Of a stretch of 64,000 bases of DNA, positions 23,640 to 35,236 are shown in pieces. A program made the position numbers and the translations under genes. Source of the DNA: Baylisascaris procyonis (taxonomy: Eukaryota; Nematoda; Chromadorea; Rhabditida; Ascarididae); the NCBI GenBank assembly GCA_037389465.1, contig JAZARR010000159.1, positions 2,096,501-2,160,500 on the forward strand, written 5' to 3'. The notes beneath the pieces are model-generated. The model was not told the origin of the DNA, did not search any database, and saw only the letters and a list, made by a program, of their open reading frames with translations. Each line of letters opens with the position of its first letter. The stretch's first letter is position 1.

Positions 23640-23835
23640 CCAGTGGAACCTACCACTCTTAAAAAATCCCCTGCCACGGCAGAGGATTTTCAGAACGCGG
23701 GAACACCTCCCACTGATGCTCCACAGGTGTGAAAACCTTCCGCGCTCAGCGGTAGTGTGATTCGTTACATTACATAGCGGGAACTCTCCTTCGGGAGCAT
23801 CAGCCAGAACCATCGTTCACGCTGACCCAGTTCCG
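23640..23835. repeat. GC-rich segment with inverted repeats
   Basis: About 53% G+C against AT-rich flanks. ACTGATGCTCC near 23713 is inverted as GGAGCATCAG near 23792. The short hairpin GAACTCTCCTTCGGGAGC (23782-23799) lies inside it. It looks like a structured non-autonomous element. No gene is visible. Confidence 0.45.
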
Positions 23836-23849
23836 TCCGTAGATTAATG

Positions 23850-26780
23850 CATACATTCGTGTGCATGCGTGTGTTTGGATGAGAACGATCTGATTATTTA
23901 AAACACGAATGAGCTATTATATTATTTCTTGGCAGTTAACGAAACGAGGTTTTATGAGTGGAACTGTAAGGGCGCATATCGTGTCAAACTGTTTGACGCG
24001 CCTTCCTATTTGGTCATTGCCTTTGTTGTGATATCTGCACATCCACATCTTTCGCATGTTGCCCAAAGATGCACTTTTAAATCTGCGTTTGTTTTCTATC
24101 AGCTTTTTTCCACTATGTGCGTAATTTTGCTGTTTCTTACGTAAAGAACGCTTACTACCATTTGAGTAGCGCATATTTTAGAACAAGTTTGGAGAAATGG
24201 TAGGCCATCAAGTCTAAATGCATCGTCTCATTCGGAGTTGTTCAGAGTCTCCTATGTTGATTACAGAAACGTCGTTTGTTTACTCCACTCTGGATTGAAA
24301 GGTATGACAGCATCTTCATGATTTTAGACCTGAATTCCCAGTCACCTTCCTACAAGCTTTCCTGTTGAGGACATTTCTCCTTTCTTGAAATTTCCTGATA
24401 GAGAAATCAAGAGTAAGATTCTTCTCTGCCGTAACTTGTCGTTCAGTTATGACGTCCGAATGAGCAAGCTAATTTTATTTTGGGGTGCTTGTTTACTCCG
24501 ATAGTTTGTTGTTATTTACACCGAAAATTTCATTTCAAGTGTAACGCATTTCAGTGTTTGTTGCCCCAAAATTCTCATATTTCAGCAAACCATCACACAT
24601 AACATACAACACGTTTTCTTACAGGTATACTATGAAAGTTTAATACACCCATATCATTTATTGCCTCCACTTTATTCATTCCCATGTGCATTCTACAGCA
24701 TTATTCATATGTGCTTTCCAAAGTCGTGGGTTTATTAGATCGGTCTGTCTTTCGGGAATTTTCTACGCTGAGACTACCTATCAACTTAGCAATAGTAAAA
24801 TAGTTGCCGCCCTTCTATCCTATTCATTTACCTTCAAAATGCACTCGGCGGTTTCAAAACCTTTATCTTGTTGATTGCCCTCATTACCTGAATATATTGG
24901 AAATGGTTATTGAATTGCAGTTACTTCAGTTAAGAGATGTTAAGGATGCAGATGGGAATATGAATGATTACTGAACTGCGTTATAGTTAAAATTAATGAC
25001 CTTATGATGTGCAACTGTGATTAGGCTGCCAGAATAATGCTATTCCAGCTGTCCATCATGACATCCAGGTGCAAGTCATTTCTAATGCTATAAGTGCATC
25101 GCCATCTTCAAACATTTGTCAATGTTTTATCATGTAACTGAAAATAATATGTTCTTGCAATCGCCGTCACCGTTAAAAAAAAACTCTATTGCGCATACTG
25201 ATGTTCTCGACTTTCTTGCCCATATTTACTCTTATAGTGAAGAATCTTCACAAATACAGAAGTTTATAGAAATAAAATCGCTAATGGCAATTTCGTCTCA
25301 GAAATTGTAATTTTCTTAATGCGTTGAAGCGTTGAAGTAAACAGCAACGAAAGCAACGAAGCAAACACGATATGAAGTTCCAGTTTGTGCTCTCATACTA
25401 CTTAAGCATTTGAATTTCCAACATTACTGCCTCTTCACCTTGGGGCTTTATATAATATCGTGTATAATTTCATGCAGTGAGCATAATTTTTGTATGAGGT
25501 TCTTTTTAGGGATATTCTTTTTCCGATATCTTTTGCAGTAAGCAGGAGAAAAATAGCTGTTGCGGTCGGCTGAAGAGAAAATTACCGTTTGTTTAAAGTT
25601 TTAAACAGGTTTTTATTACACTATCGCACACATTATCTAGCGAGAAGAGAGAGTTAAGGAAGGTGGGAGAGTCGTGTAACAATTAATCACTAATAGTTAA
25701 CAGTGACTAACAGTGCAAATCAGCTATTTACTCCTTCAGAAGTGGCAGTCTAGGAAAAGGGTCTATGCAAAATAACACGAAAACTCGATGAAATAGTGAA
25801 TCGTTGTTGGTTAAATATTACCATAGAGAAGGCTTGACTGATGGCGCCGATAGAAGAGTCAGACGGGTTATAGGAAATTGTTGACATTCAGTGAATGCTG
25901 ATTGGCAGCAGTCATTTCTTGAAACTTTCAGCTAGGCGACTATGGACTATCTGTAAATAATTGCTTGCAGAGATCGTAGCAATAATCTGCAACATAAAGT
26001 GAGCAGTGGTGTGTACTATTGCTAACTGGATTGCTTGATGTTGATTGTGCTTAAAGCATCTGTCATAGACAGATGATCTCAAAAGATAGGCTCAGTGAAA
26101 AATTCAAGCTGATATATACGAATAGAAGTGGTTAAAAAGATTTATGAATTAGGTTAATGATGACGAATTCATTATTCAATGGATATTCGAACGATGATCA
26201 TTCGATTGATGATGAGCTTTTCGATTTTACACTTTTATGATCGTTATTATAAATGGTCTGACTCAGTCGGGTCACAAAACATCGAGCAGCAAAGATTAGA
26301 CCTCCTTCTCAGAGGCCATAATAATCGGCCATATATACGAATAAATTAGATCGTCTATAGCCGATCCAATTTATTCACACTTCAAAAACTTTCGTCATGG
26401 CCGCCTTCATCGTTATTGAGTGTTATCATATACTAAATGGATCGATATAAAGTTGGATGCTTGAAGAGTGTCTGTCGAAGATTTGGCCACAAAATCTTGA
26501 GCGGATGTTTTTCAAGCCCGTATGCCTACACTTTTATTGTCAATACTATCAGGAGATTCACGTGCTCGAACTGACTGCATCATTAAAATACAGTCTAATA
26601 AGCCCAGCGGAATTGTATTCCGTTGGTGAGCTGCATTTGAGGAAGTTCCTTCTGCATATGATTGGGCAGAAAACAACGCGTTTTTCTTCTGTCCACATTT
26701 CTTCAGAGCCAATTTTGCGACCAGCTAGCTGATCGTTGTCATAACAAAGTCAGCCGACCGATCATCACATCGAATTAGAA
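23850..26780. other. Intergenic or intronic, nothing recognised
   Basis: AT-rich sequence. Open frames such as 25116-25310 and 26457-26732 are of chance length and have no domain or convincing splice sites. Confidence 0.5.
26339..26375. repeat. Short inverted repeat
   Basis: GAATAAATTAGATCG and CGATCCAATTTATTC are inverted copies with one mismatch and a 7-base spacer. It lies in a non-coding stretch and could be a small hairpin or a weak palindromic site. Confidence 0.7.
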
Positions 26781-26817
26781 CAAAGCAAATTAACAATAAG
26801 TTGGTGATAAGTTCGTG

Positions 26818-27624
26818 ATGAGAGGCTGGAACATGAGTGGGCGTGTCTTTGCTGTTGTGTATCTGCTGCGCGCTTGGTGGCTCTCAGTTCTTTCAGCTCT
26901 ATGCAGCCAGCCGACTGCAAAAATGCTCGACGATTGGGGAGTGCTGACAAGGTGAGCATTTCCTCCGTTTTTTCTGTCCATTGAATTAATTTCCATTCGC
27001 AGTCACCTCCATGTCGTCATTGTGCCAGTAAATGTTTCTTAACGAATTGCTGAAATCACCAGCTTGGCTCTAATAGAGCAAAGATCTCACATGGCCAACC
27101 ATCTCGTATGTCAAAATGTATGGAAAATTTAAATTAAATAATGGTTCTAGCATAACTGAATAAACGACAAGATCATTGGACGAAATAGCGATTCACTTTC
27201 TCCGGCGTTTCAGCAGCATTTTTGGAAGCCGGCTGCCACACCGTTCAAAATAGAACCCTATCAAATATGGCCTTTCACCGAACTTCCCTGAAATGCAACC
27301 CCTCAGTTAGCATCGGCTCTTGAACACAGCCCTTTCTCGTTACTGTGAGTTTTCTATATTTTCCTTTTTCATTTATGGAAGTGCAAAAAGCATTTAATCT
27401 GCCCATATTATTTGAGCTTTCATAGTTCGTGACGGAATGGTTGATTTTTTCGCTTACAGCTCTCTACCATTTCATCTCTACTAACACTGAATCTCACAGC
27501 CACGTTCGGCTTCGCATGTCATGGAAAATGAAACCCTCCCTCGACCAAAGCGCCCTTCTCACCACCTCACAACACCTCAAAAAAGTGAAATCCCAGGAGC
27601 TATGCTCGAGGCAGTGTTTATCAG
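26818..27624 (+). CDS. Candidate secreted protein gene, N-terminal exons
   Basis: ATG at 26818 opens a 44-codon exon to a strong AG|GTGAGC donor at 26951. Its start looks like a signal peptide (SGRVFAVVYLLRAWWLSVL then SALCSQ). A 51-nt intron with TTCCATTCGCAG leads to 27003-27027 (HLHVVIVP|GTAAAT). Further in-phase exons may be 27307-27344 (LASALEHSPFSL|GTGAGT) and 27500-27624. In the last one two frames are open, and a stop-ended frame runs to 27659. An alternative is a short protein ending at TAA about 27040. Unknown function. Confidence 0.42.
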
Positions 27625-28381
27625 GTGCATTATTAATGACACCTCTGCATACTTGACATAGATAAAATACCTATCCTTCGATCTTCCGCATCATTCGTTC
27701 TTCATAATAAGCGCATTTTGAATGTTCACCAATTCTACAAGTGAGGGGGTAAACGTGTATAAGACTTTCTTTTTATCATCTGGTTCTTTTCTCTAAGAAT
27801 TCCCCAAAGCCGTTACGTCAACGATTTTTTTTTTTGTGAGATGGTTGCGTAATATTATTGGCACTTGACCAGACTCGTTGAACTGTTGAACCGCTGCCTC
27901 GTGTGCTTTTCTCATCGAAGGTTCACTTCTCTTTGAAGCAGAACGAGGCTTATTTTTGCATCATATTTCAAATATACACATGCATTTGCATTTCTCCATT
28001 GCATTTCTTGTTTCGATGCTGACTAGAGCCATATTTGCATTTGTGCACTTAGCGATCGAGTGGAGAGCCCCTTCTGCACGGTAGAGAAAGTTTTTACTTC
28101 TCACTTATGCACCGTTATTTCAATCAACCGGGCATACAGAAATACATCTACAGCTATTGGCATGCGCGCATCCATTAGCGACACTTCCTCCACTCCTCAT
28201 ATCTCAATAGCAACGAGCTAAACAAGTGGGAACAACAGTTCAAAGATCTGATATGCTTAAGGCGTAATAACCCATTTGCTTAAATATTGAGAAGAATGTT
28301 ATAGGGATCACTGAATTCGGGGTGCATTTTCACAGCGTCGGAAAGGAAGCAGAATTGTTTGAGTCCATTATTTGTTAGCCG

Positions 28382-28412
28382 GGGAAGGGGAAGGGGGAAG
28401 GGGGAAGAAAGA
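28382..28412. repeat. (GGGGAA)n purine tract
   Basis: Purine-only stretch made of GGGGAA-type units. The G runs could form a small G-quadruplex. No gene is attached. Confidence 0.75.
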
Positions 28413-28586
28413 GAAAGAATCTTGTCGTTGACCTCCCGTTTTCTTATAAAAACTCCCGGTTCTCGTTTTCTTATAAATAAAGAACGGAGCTCGAAATAAA
28501 TCAAAAGCAACAGTTGATTGAAATTTACGGCAAACTCAGTTTCAGTCTGCATCAGAATTATTTCACCGAACCTGCAATTTTCTGCC

Positions 28587-28591
<5 letters not shown>

Positions 28592-28663
<72 letters not shown>
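28592..28663. repeat. (TA)n microsatellite, about 72 bp
   Basis: Uninterrupted alternating T and A. Open frames crossing it are artefacts. Confidence 0.98.
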
Positions 28664-28664
<1 letters not shown>

Positions 28665-28779
28665 CCTCATTTCAAATGATGTCACCTTTATCTTGATTGT
28701 TGGCGTTGCGTGCTCGGCAGATCTATTGCACATTGTATACAGTAGAATTAATCGTTACAATCATCAGTGAAAGTGATGG

Positions 28780-28860
28780 GTTTGTACTAGCTTGGTCGGT
28801 CACAGCAGCTAACTGGAGAACAGAAGGTCGTGAGCTCTGATTCTACCTGCAAACAGAGCC
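28780..28860 (+). repeat. tRNA-like SINE head
   Basis: TAGCTTGGTCGG fits an A box (TRGYNNARNGG type). About 45 bases later GTGAGCTCTGATTCTACC fits a B box with one inserted base. Between them lies TAACTGGAGAACAGAAGG. The layout is that of a decayed tRNA-derived SINE promoter. Its B-box core resembles the minus-strand element at 6945-7015. Confidence 0.45.
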
Positions 28861-30659
28861 GTCAATGGCTGGAAAACAACCTAATATGTGGAATAATGGA
28901 ACTTTTTGCAAGGAAGCGTTACTTAAGATTTTTAGGTTTTTGGTGAATGTTGTCTTTGCTGCTCGTGATGAAGTGTCTTTGTTGCTCATTTGAAGTTTTT
29001 CCAGCAAATGTTGTGGCTATCTTTTCTGCCCACTCGCATTTTTAATGCTCTCATAGCATGTGGACATTGCAAAGTGGTATCTACCTGGAGATTGCAATAT
29101 TCGATTCACAAGAACATTATGCGCATATAAATACTCTTTACGTATGAAACAACTAGAAAAAGCAAAGAAAACTAGCATCCGTTGAGAATAGAGAAAACGT
29201 CCTTCGTTCAAAATGTGTAAAAATATGTGCTATATTCAAGCGGTTTGAGGGAAGAGGAATGCGCAAAAGTTTGAGTAGAGATGATGAATCAGCACGCTTC
29301 GCATATCATCAAATAGTGCGCGTCAGCTGCAACGCCCAGTAGCAATTTCCGTGACGCGATAACGTCTCATTGATTGCCTCGAGCAATATATGTTATGCAG
29401 AACTCTTCAATGACTTCTATCGTTCGATGCTTCGTTGATAGCATTCGTTCGCCTATCAGAATCGTTTCATTCGTCAAAAAATTGTTGCACTATATAAAAT
29501 GATTTTCACTCGACAAGCGCTTATCGCTTTCCGAACAGCACATGAGCAATTTCATCTGCGTGCTCATGTGAAATTTCTCTCGAAAATTGGTCGATTTATA
29601 ATGCGCAAACAATTTGTGATACCGAAATCGGCGATCTTATGCAAAGTGAGCGGGCTGAGTTCCTTGAAATCTGCACAACTTGTGAACGGATCGTTTGAAG
29701 TATTCATGAAATGGAAAATCATATAAGTATATGTTTCGAACTTCAGTTCATTTCGGCCGGCGAATTTCAATTCTCTGAATTATGTTCCATCTGAACTATG
29801 CTTCTGCGTTCAACATTGTTCGATCTGACGGCTTCTTCAGCATCAGGGAAGTAAAATTTCATGCAATAGGCGGAACAATGAAATGAAAAATTGTTTCTTT
29901 CGTGAACTGTAAATTCCAGTTATTTTGTTAAAAAGAACTCCGCGTTCGTCGAAAATATGCTAATTACTATTTTCAACTATGACTTCTAGTGAAGCTGATT
30001 TCTCTTATGGCGTGATGGTGCGTCGAAGAGCCACAAATTCAGCTTTTTTTCAACATGCTTCATGTAGCTTCATTTTCAGAATGTTTCATAATGATAGACT
30101 TACGTTATTTCGTGCAGTCATATAGCCTCATCATAGAATTTAGAAAAATCTTATCTTCGGATTTCAATTGAAATGAACATATTCCACAATGTGATTGGCT
30201 GCTATCACGTCGTAGTCTCGTCGGAAACTGCTTTTGGGTAAGGTTAACCGGAATTTCTTCTGTCTGATATCAGTAGATCACCTCATTCTATTGTTCAGTG
30301 GTTGCCCGAGGAATTAACTTATGAGTTAATTATGATTTCAAACTATCAAAAAAAGCACTTTTTAACGTTTCGACGACGGTACTGATTGCCAGCTGACCAG
30401 CTGCAAATATAGAGGTAGATTTGTTCTTCGGTTTCTGATCTGCTGTTACTACTCTGCAATACACTCGCTTGTGGCAAATATTTCTCATCTGAGGTCACTC
30501 GTGCATGCAGTCAACATTACTGATATATTTTATGTGTATATGTTTTCGAAAACTTATTTTCATCGTAACTAGGCGGAATATAATTTTCCAGTGGTGACTA
30601 TACGACTGATCTCACGTGAGAAATACTTTGCGTGCTATGCGTTGTTTTAATGCAATGCC

Positions 30660-30725
30660 GATTACATGGGTACATGGCGCTTTGGCGCCGTCATTTGGGT
30701 AATTGAATGAGTGGCCGCCGGCGAG
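30660..30725 (-). repeat. Possible third copy of the GC-rich repeat core
   Basis: ATGGCGCTTTGGCGCCGTCA contains the 13-base core GGCGCTTTGGCGC, which is also present (inverted) at about 32271. Nearby GGCCGCCGGCGAG is also GC-rich. Only the core is shared convincingly. Confidence 0.35.
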
Positions 30726-30841
30726 AGTTTTGTGTTCGCTCAAACTAACAAATCTGGTACAGTAAAATCATAAATACTGTTCAACATAATGTGCATACGC
30801 GACATAAAGCTACTCATATGTAATTGAACTCCTTACTACAG

Positions 30842-30897
30842 AAATCGTTGTTTGCGAATGTGTTAACGGTTGCGATAGTTGAGTTAAAGAGCGGAAG
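30842..30897 (+). CDS. Isolated candidate exon, unknown protein
   Basis: A 56-nt segment lies between the acceptor CTCCTTACTACAG and the strong donor AAG|GTATGT. It is open in one frame only (KSLFANVLTVAIVELKSG). A possible next exon in phase starts at about 31615. Splice-site support is good but the segment is short. Confidence 0.35.
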
Positions 30898-31187
30898 GTA
30901 TGTATCTTCATCAATTTAGTCGAATTGTTCGTGCTAGTATTCGCGTTATCCGTATTGATGTGCAATGCACTGCTGGTATTATTGCGAATGGGATAAAACA
31001 AGTTCTAGTTTGTGGAGTTTTGAGGGAAAAATCTTTGTTGTGACCATATCATAGCAGATTCTGAGTTGATACTTCTTGAAGACGTTTTCAAAAGTTATGC
31101 ATCAATTGCTGCTTGTAAACTTTTGCACTTACGCGATGTCTTCTGTCCAGAGAATGTAGTGTATGATAAGAAGAAAATCGCAGACTT

Positions 31188-31803
31188 ATAGAACAAACTT
31201 ACAGAGGTCGATCATCACTGTTTGCAGATCGTTGACCAGATTATGCAGATGGACCATGCCTCCTTCTGAAAGATCGTGAAGTAACTGCAAAAAAAGTTAA
31301 AATGCAACGTGACCCTAAAGATGAGCTGATAGTGAGGGGTGAGGGAATAGTGCATAAGCGATTGAAATGTGCAAGAAATGACCAATGCAAAGTGAACATC
31401 AATCCGGACTTTGGATAAGCGTTCTATCTTAGGATGCCTGCAAACGATAAATGCACAATTTTGCAAAGTGATTCCTTCGTGCAGAATGAAATATATCTTT
31501 TCCGCATCACTATAGACAGTTTTCTCAATGTATTGTTTCATTCACCGGTTTCTTCTTTTTGTTACCTAATGTATTGTTTCTTTTTTGTTACTTTCTTTTG
31601 TTATATATGCCAGGGGGAATTTCACCCCTCTTCTTTCCGCCTTAATTTCCGCCTCGAATGTCGAAAACGTTCCACTCAGAACTTCCAGGGCGTAATAGCA
31701 TTCTTTGTAAAATGAGGATCCATCGTGGCATTGTAAAACTTCAAGCATTTCCAAGATCAGTCTGTCCATCCAACAATTGCGTGATGCATTGAACGATCCT
31801 TCC

Positions 31804-31805
<2 letters not shown>
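31188..31805 (-). CDS. Candidate small helical protein gene, two exons
   Basis: Exon A (31805-31626) starts with ATG and reads MEGSFNASRNCWMDRLILEM, then YKECYYALEVLSG and FSTFEAEIKAERRG, ending at GGG|GTGAAA. Exon B (31284-31203) follows the excellent acceptor ACTTTTTTTGCAG and reads HDLSEGGMVHLHNLVNDLQT before CTCT|GTAAGT. The exons join in phase 0. Either a further exon follows, or reading through gives a stop at about 31188. Composition is balanced and helix-prone. The start codon abuts a (TA)n array. No family recognised. Confidence 0.5.

Positions 31806-31806
<1 letters not shown>

Positions 31807-31861
<55 letters not shown>
31807..31861. repeat. (TA)n microsatellite, about 55 bp
   Basis: Uninterrupted alternating T and A directly upstream of the minus-strand ATG at 31805. 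It would lie in the 5' UTR, promoter or first intron of that candidate gene. Confidence 0.98.
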
Positions 31862-31863
<2 letters not shown>

Positions 31864-32231
31864 GACTCATGGAGAAAAGTTTTTGCTTGATTAATTCATG
31901 TACTGCTGAAGGAAATTTGTTATTTTCCAAACGTTACCGATGTTTCGTTTGCATGTTTGTTTTCAAGGAGACGCTTTTATTTAAAACACTTTGCATATTT
32001 TTCGACATATATTTTGTTCGTCATAATTTCTTTTCTTCGAATATGAAAGTTTACTTTGCTGAACACTGTTTCATTTCTGCATATATATGAGATGTTTTGC
32101 AAATTGTTAAAGTAATGTTTTGCAAATTTTCATTTGCAAAATATTTTCGAATGCGTATTTCTTACTCCCAAAAACGTTTCGAAATAGAACACAAAAAGTA
32201 TAATTATATTGCCAGAGGCAACACGGTCTGC

Positions 32232-32340
32232 CAAAGTGGCCAGTTATTTGCGCTAGGCTGTCATGAGCGCCAAAGCGCCCTGGCGCCAAAACGGCAGGGC
32301 CAGAACATCCTGTCTTGCGTGCTCACAATGCCAACTGTTC
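32232..32340 (-). repeat. Diverged GC-rich repeat, copy 2
   Basis: GCGCCAAAGCGCCCTGGCGC at 32270 and CATCCTGTCTTGCGTGC at 32308 align with the element at 19165-19295 in the same order. The centre is a GC-rich imperfect palindrome. Confidence 0.5.
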
Positions 32341-32834
32341 GTGTGCGCTGCTGCACCATCAGAGGCGCTTAGCGAATGTTCTGAAATGAATGAAACGAAA
32401 GTTGTTGTTTGGTGGGGCGTGAATACTTTATCAACAGGCAAAATTCGAGCTCCATTAGATCCTCTGGTCAGCTGACCTATTGCTGGCGCTTCCACTCATC
32501 ACTGCTTCTGCAATCAGAGAGTCTTCTTTACTTATTGTGTCTTTTATTAATTTGCTCACTTCTTATGTCGTATGATATCGCGTCTGATTTTGCGCAGTGA
32601 ATTAGAACTTTGTACAGAAATGCGAGTGCAGATCTTCTGCTCGTAGAAAACGATATCACTACTGAGTAGCAAATCCTTTTTTTCGATCTTGAGTGGTAAG
32701 TGTCCTATCGTTATTCTTTATGCGTTAATATCATAGAAAGTTGCCATTATTCCTTGGGGAATGGCCATTGCCTGTTATGGCCACGACGGTGATGCCTTGA
32801 AGTTCATCAATTTTTCAACTGGGTTCTGCCTAAA

Positions 32835-33725
32835 TGGATAGCATCAATAGACTGCAGGTGTCCAGCAGACGCATTTTGCTATATCTGCGGTCAATTTGTC
32901 AAGTCATGCGCGATAAAATACCCCGTGGAAGCATTTGTTAAGATGCTGAGACCTTAAAATGCATATTCTCGAGTGTTAACTCGGTCAATCTCAAAGCGCG
33001 GATTTCAGCAGCACCAAGATCTGGGCGTCTTGAATTTAATGGTTATGGTGGAAAGACATTGAGGGATTCAAAATTGTGGCATTTCTGGAAAGCGTTCAAT
33101 GAGGTCCTCTTTGATTTTCTTTCCATTTTTGAATTTACGGCAACAGAAACACTGAGATGAAGTATTACAGGCCGACCTAGGTGGGCTCGGCTGTGCCTTC
33201 GGAAGAACAACACTAAGTGGAAACAGCTTGTGAACCGTCAGAAGATGTTGCCACCACTCTGATTAAACACCCAACGGGCTTTAAATACCTTCAACGTTTC
33301 TTCGCTGAGTTCTGCAAGCAGAAGTCAAAACCCATATTTCCGTTGCATCGCATATAAACATGATTCTAGAGTAAAAGGAATTTCACAGCACGTCTAATAA
33401 TAAGGAGAAAGTGGCTTGGAGCAGCTTCGTCGCAGCAATTCACTGCTTCCTGAGCAATGGTACAGCGAAAAAGTAGGTGAAAATCGTTCACACTCTGATT
33501 AAGAGCGATGTTACAAGTCTATAAACTTGATGCTGATCTTGGCAGATTCGAGAAGGAAATGTTAGCGTGCTCGGAAGAGCAATTGATGCACTTGAGCTAA
33601 GATATATTGAGTTTTGAAATTCGCTTTCAAGCACAGCACAACGAGCACGTAATAATAGATTCTGTTTTGGAACTGATTCATGAGAGGGATTTGCAGATAG
33701 CTAATCGCGAAAAAAAGCTTACTTC
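32835..33725 (+). pseudogene. Decayed copy of a multicopy animal repeat protein (CxxCG ... SEEQ type)
   Basis: Successive fragments in shifting frames match, in order, a protein family I remember as highly repeated in invertebrate genomes. First is ADAFCYICGQFVKS (about 32862-32910), matching an N-terminal FCYxCG segment. Next is GFKYLQRFFAEFCKQKSKPIF (33278-33340), then EKVAWSSFVAAIHCFLSNG (about 33404-33460), and LDADLGRFEKEMLACSEEQL (about 33521-33580). The last is DILSFEIRFQAQHNEH, then DSVLELIHERDL (about 33603-33690). At least five frame breaks or stops separate them, so it is dead. The family is probably transposon-borne; its name is not certain to me. Confidence 0.55.
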
Positions 33726-34561
33726 TAGGTCTTTTGTAGTCGTTTTTTCAAAATTTTTTTCACATTGCTTTTACATGTTGCTCCCGATTTATACGCCATT
33801 CGCTTTTTTTCTAGCCTCATGTGAATAAAATGATCTAGATTCGCAAATTTTCTCACTGGAAATACATGATTTCAAGATATCACTGCCGTTGATATAGAGG
33901 TAGACCTTGAAAGGGATAATTTTTCTATACTTTTTAGACATAAACAGTCGTATACCGCATGGAAATTGCCACTTGGAAATAGGAATTGTGTTGCATAGTG
34001 CTGTCAATTCGATTGCAATGTCCTACTTTCCCATTCTTCGCCTATTTTTGCGTTTGCTTGTAAGTGCTTTTAAAAAAATTCATTCTATTGTTCGGATATC
34101 ATTACAACTCATCCGCTAACTGGCAAAATGATGGCACATCGGACCTTTTCTGTGCCCGGCCAAATCAGGACTTTTCTGATTTCGCGCCCTCATCAGCGTC
34201 CAACTACTACAACTAGCGTTCACTAAATTCTGATGAGGATTTCTGTGTATTTCGTTGTAGTTCAGGCAGATTTTACAATTCTTTGCACACTTTTGATTCG
34301 GTCTTAATTCTATGGTGACTCATGAAAATTCAGTCGCAATGGAGCGTTCAAGGAGGATTCAGTTGTTGTGCACCGCTAAATCCTTCCAGTGCTTCTCAAA
34401 AATTTGCACTTGCCTGCAGGTTAAGCGACAATCGCTGAAAGAAAATCTATCGTTCACTTATTCGCCACGAAATCGATTATTCAGTGAACAAGTGTCCTTC
34501 TGCACAACTTACGTCACGTCATCTCGACTAACCGGATGTATTAATAGTGGGTTATTCGGTC

Positions 34562-34729
34562 AAAATGGCAAGATGCCTCAACTCTTGGTTTTACCCTTCA
34601 TGCAGTTTAAAAAATCAATTCCCCTCACTGCTTTCTCCATCGTCACGTGTCAAAAACATTCGATCGCGTAGCGCTGTCGTAAAGTTCGTGCGCACCTTTC
34701 GTGAAATTGTTCACGATGCGCATCATTAG
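34562..34729 (+). CDS. Possible short coding frame, unknown
   Basis: ATG in a good context (CAAAATGG) opens about 54 codons to TAG. The second half is GC-richer (RVKNIRSRSAVVKFVRTFRE). An overlapping frame from the acceptor CTTGCCTGCAG (34422) is also open to 34671. The two conflict and neither has a domain. Confidence 0.2.
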   Translation, partial: KMARCLNSWFYPSCSLKNQFPSLLSPSSRVKNIRSRSAVVKFVRTFREIVHDAHH

Positions 34730-35131
34730 GCAAATGGTTAACGCAGTCCACAGGGAAACGTTTTACATCTCGAACAAACACAGCTATGCAACAACACTAA
34801 CGCTTTAAAAAAATCAATTGAGCTATCAATCCGAATGAACATTGTTTATACACCACTATATCAGCTAAAACAGTGGTCGATAGCGGCGTTTACAGGCTCG
34901 CATGTCTTCGTTGTGCCGTGTTTCGGTTTGTCTTTCTTTGCTCCGGAAAGCGGTGGGAATGTCTTTTCAGAGTTAGCGGTCTTTTTTGCAGTGAAACGGT
35001 GCTATAATAACTATGAAAAAAAAACTGCTTCAATTACCGTAAGATAAGTGAAAATACTTGCTAAACATTAACGTCAAATGAATTTGGCGCATTTTTGCGT
35101 TGCATGCAAAGTGTACTGTAGCCGTGATCTT

Positions 35132-35236
<105 letters not shown>

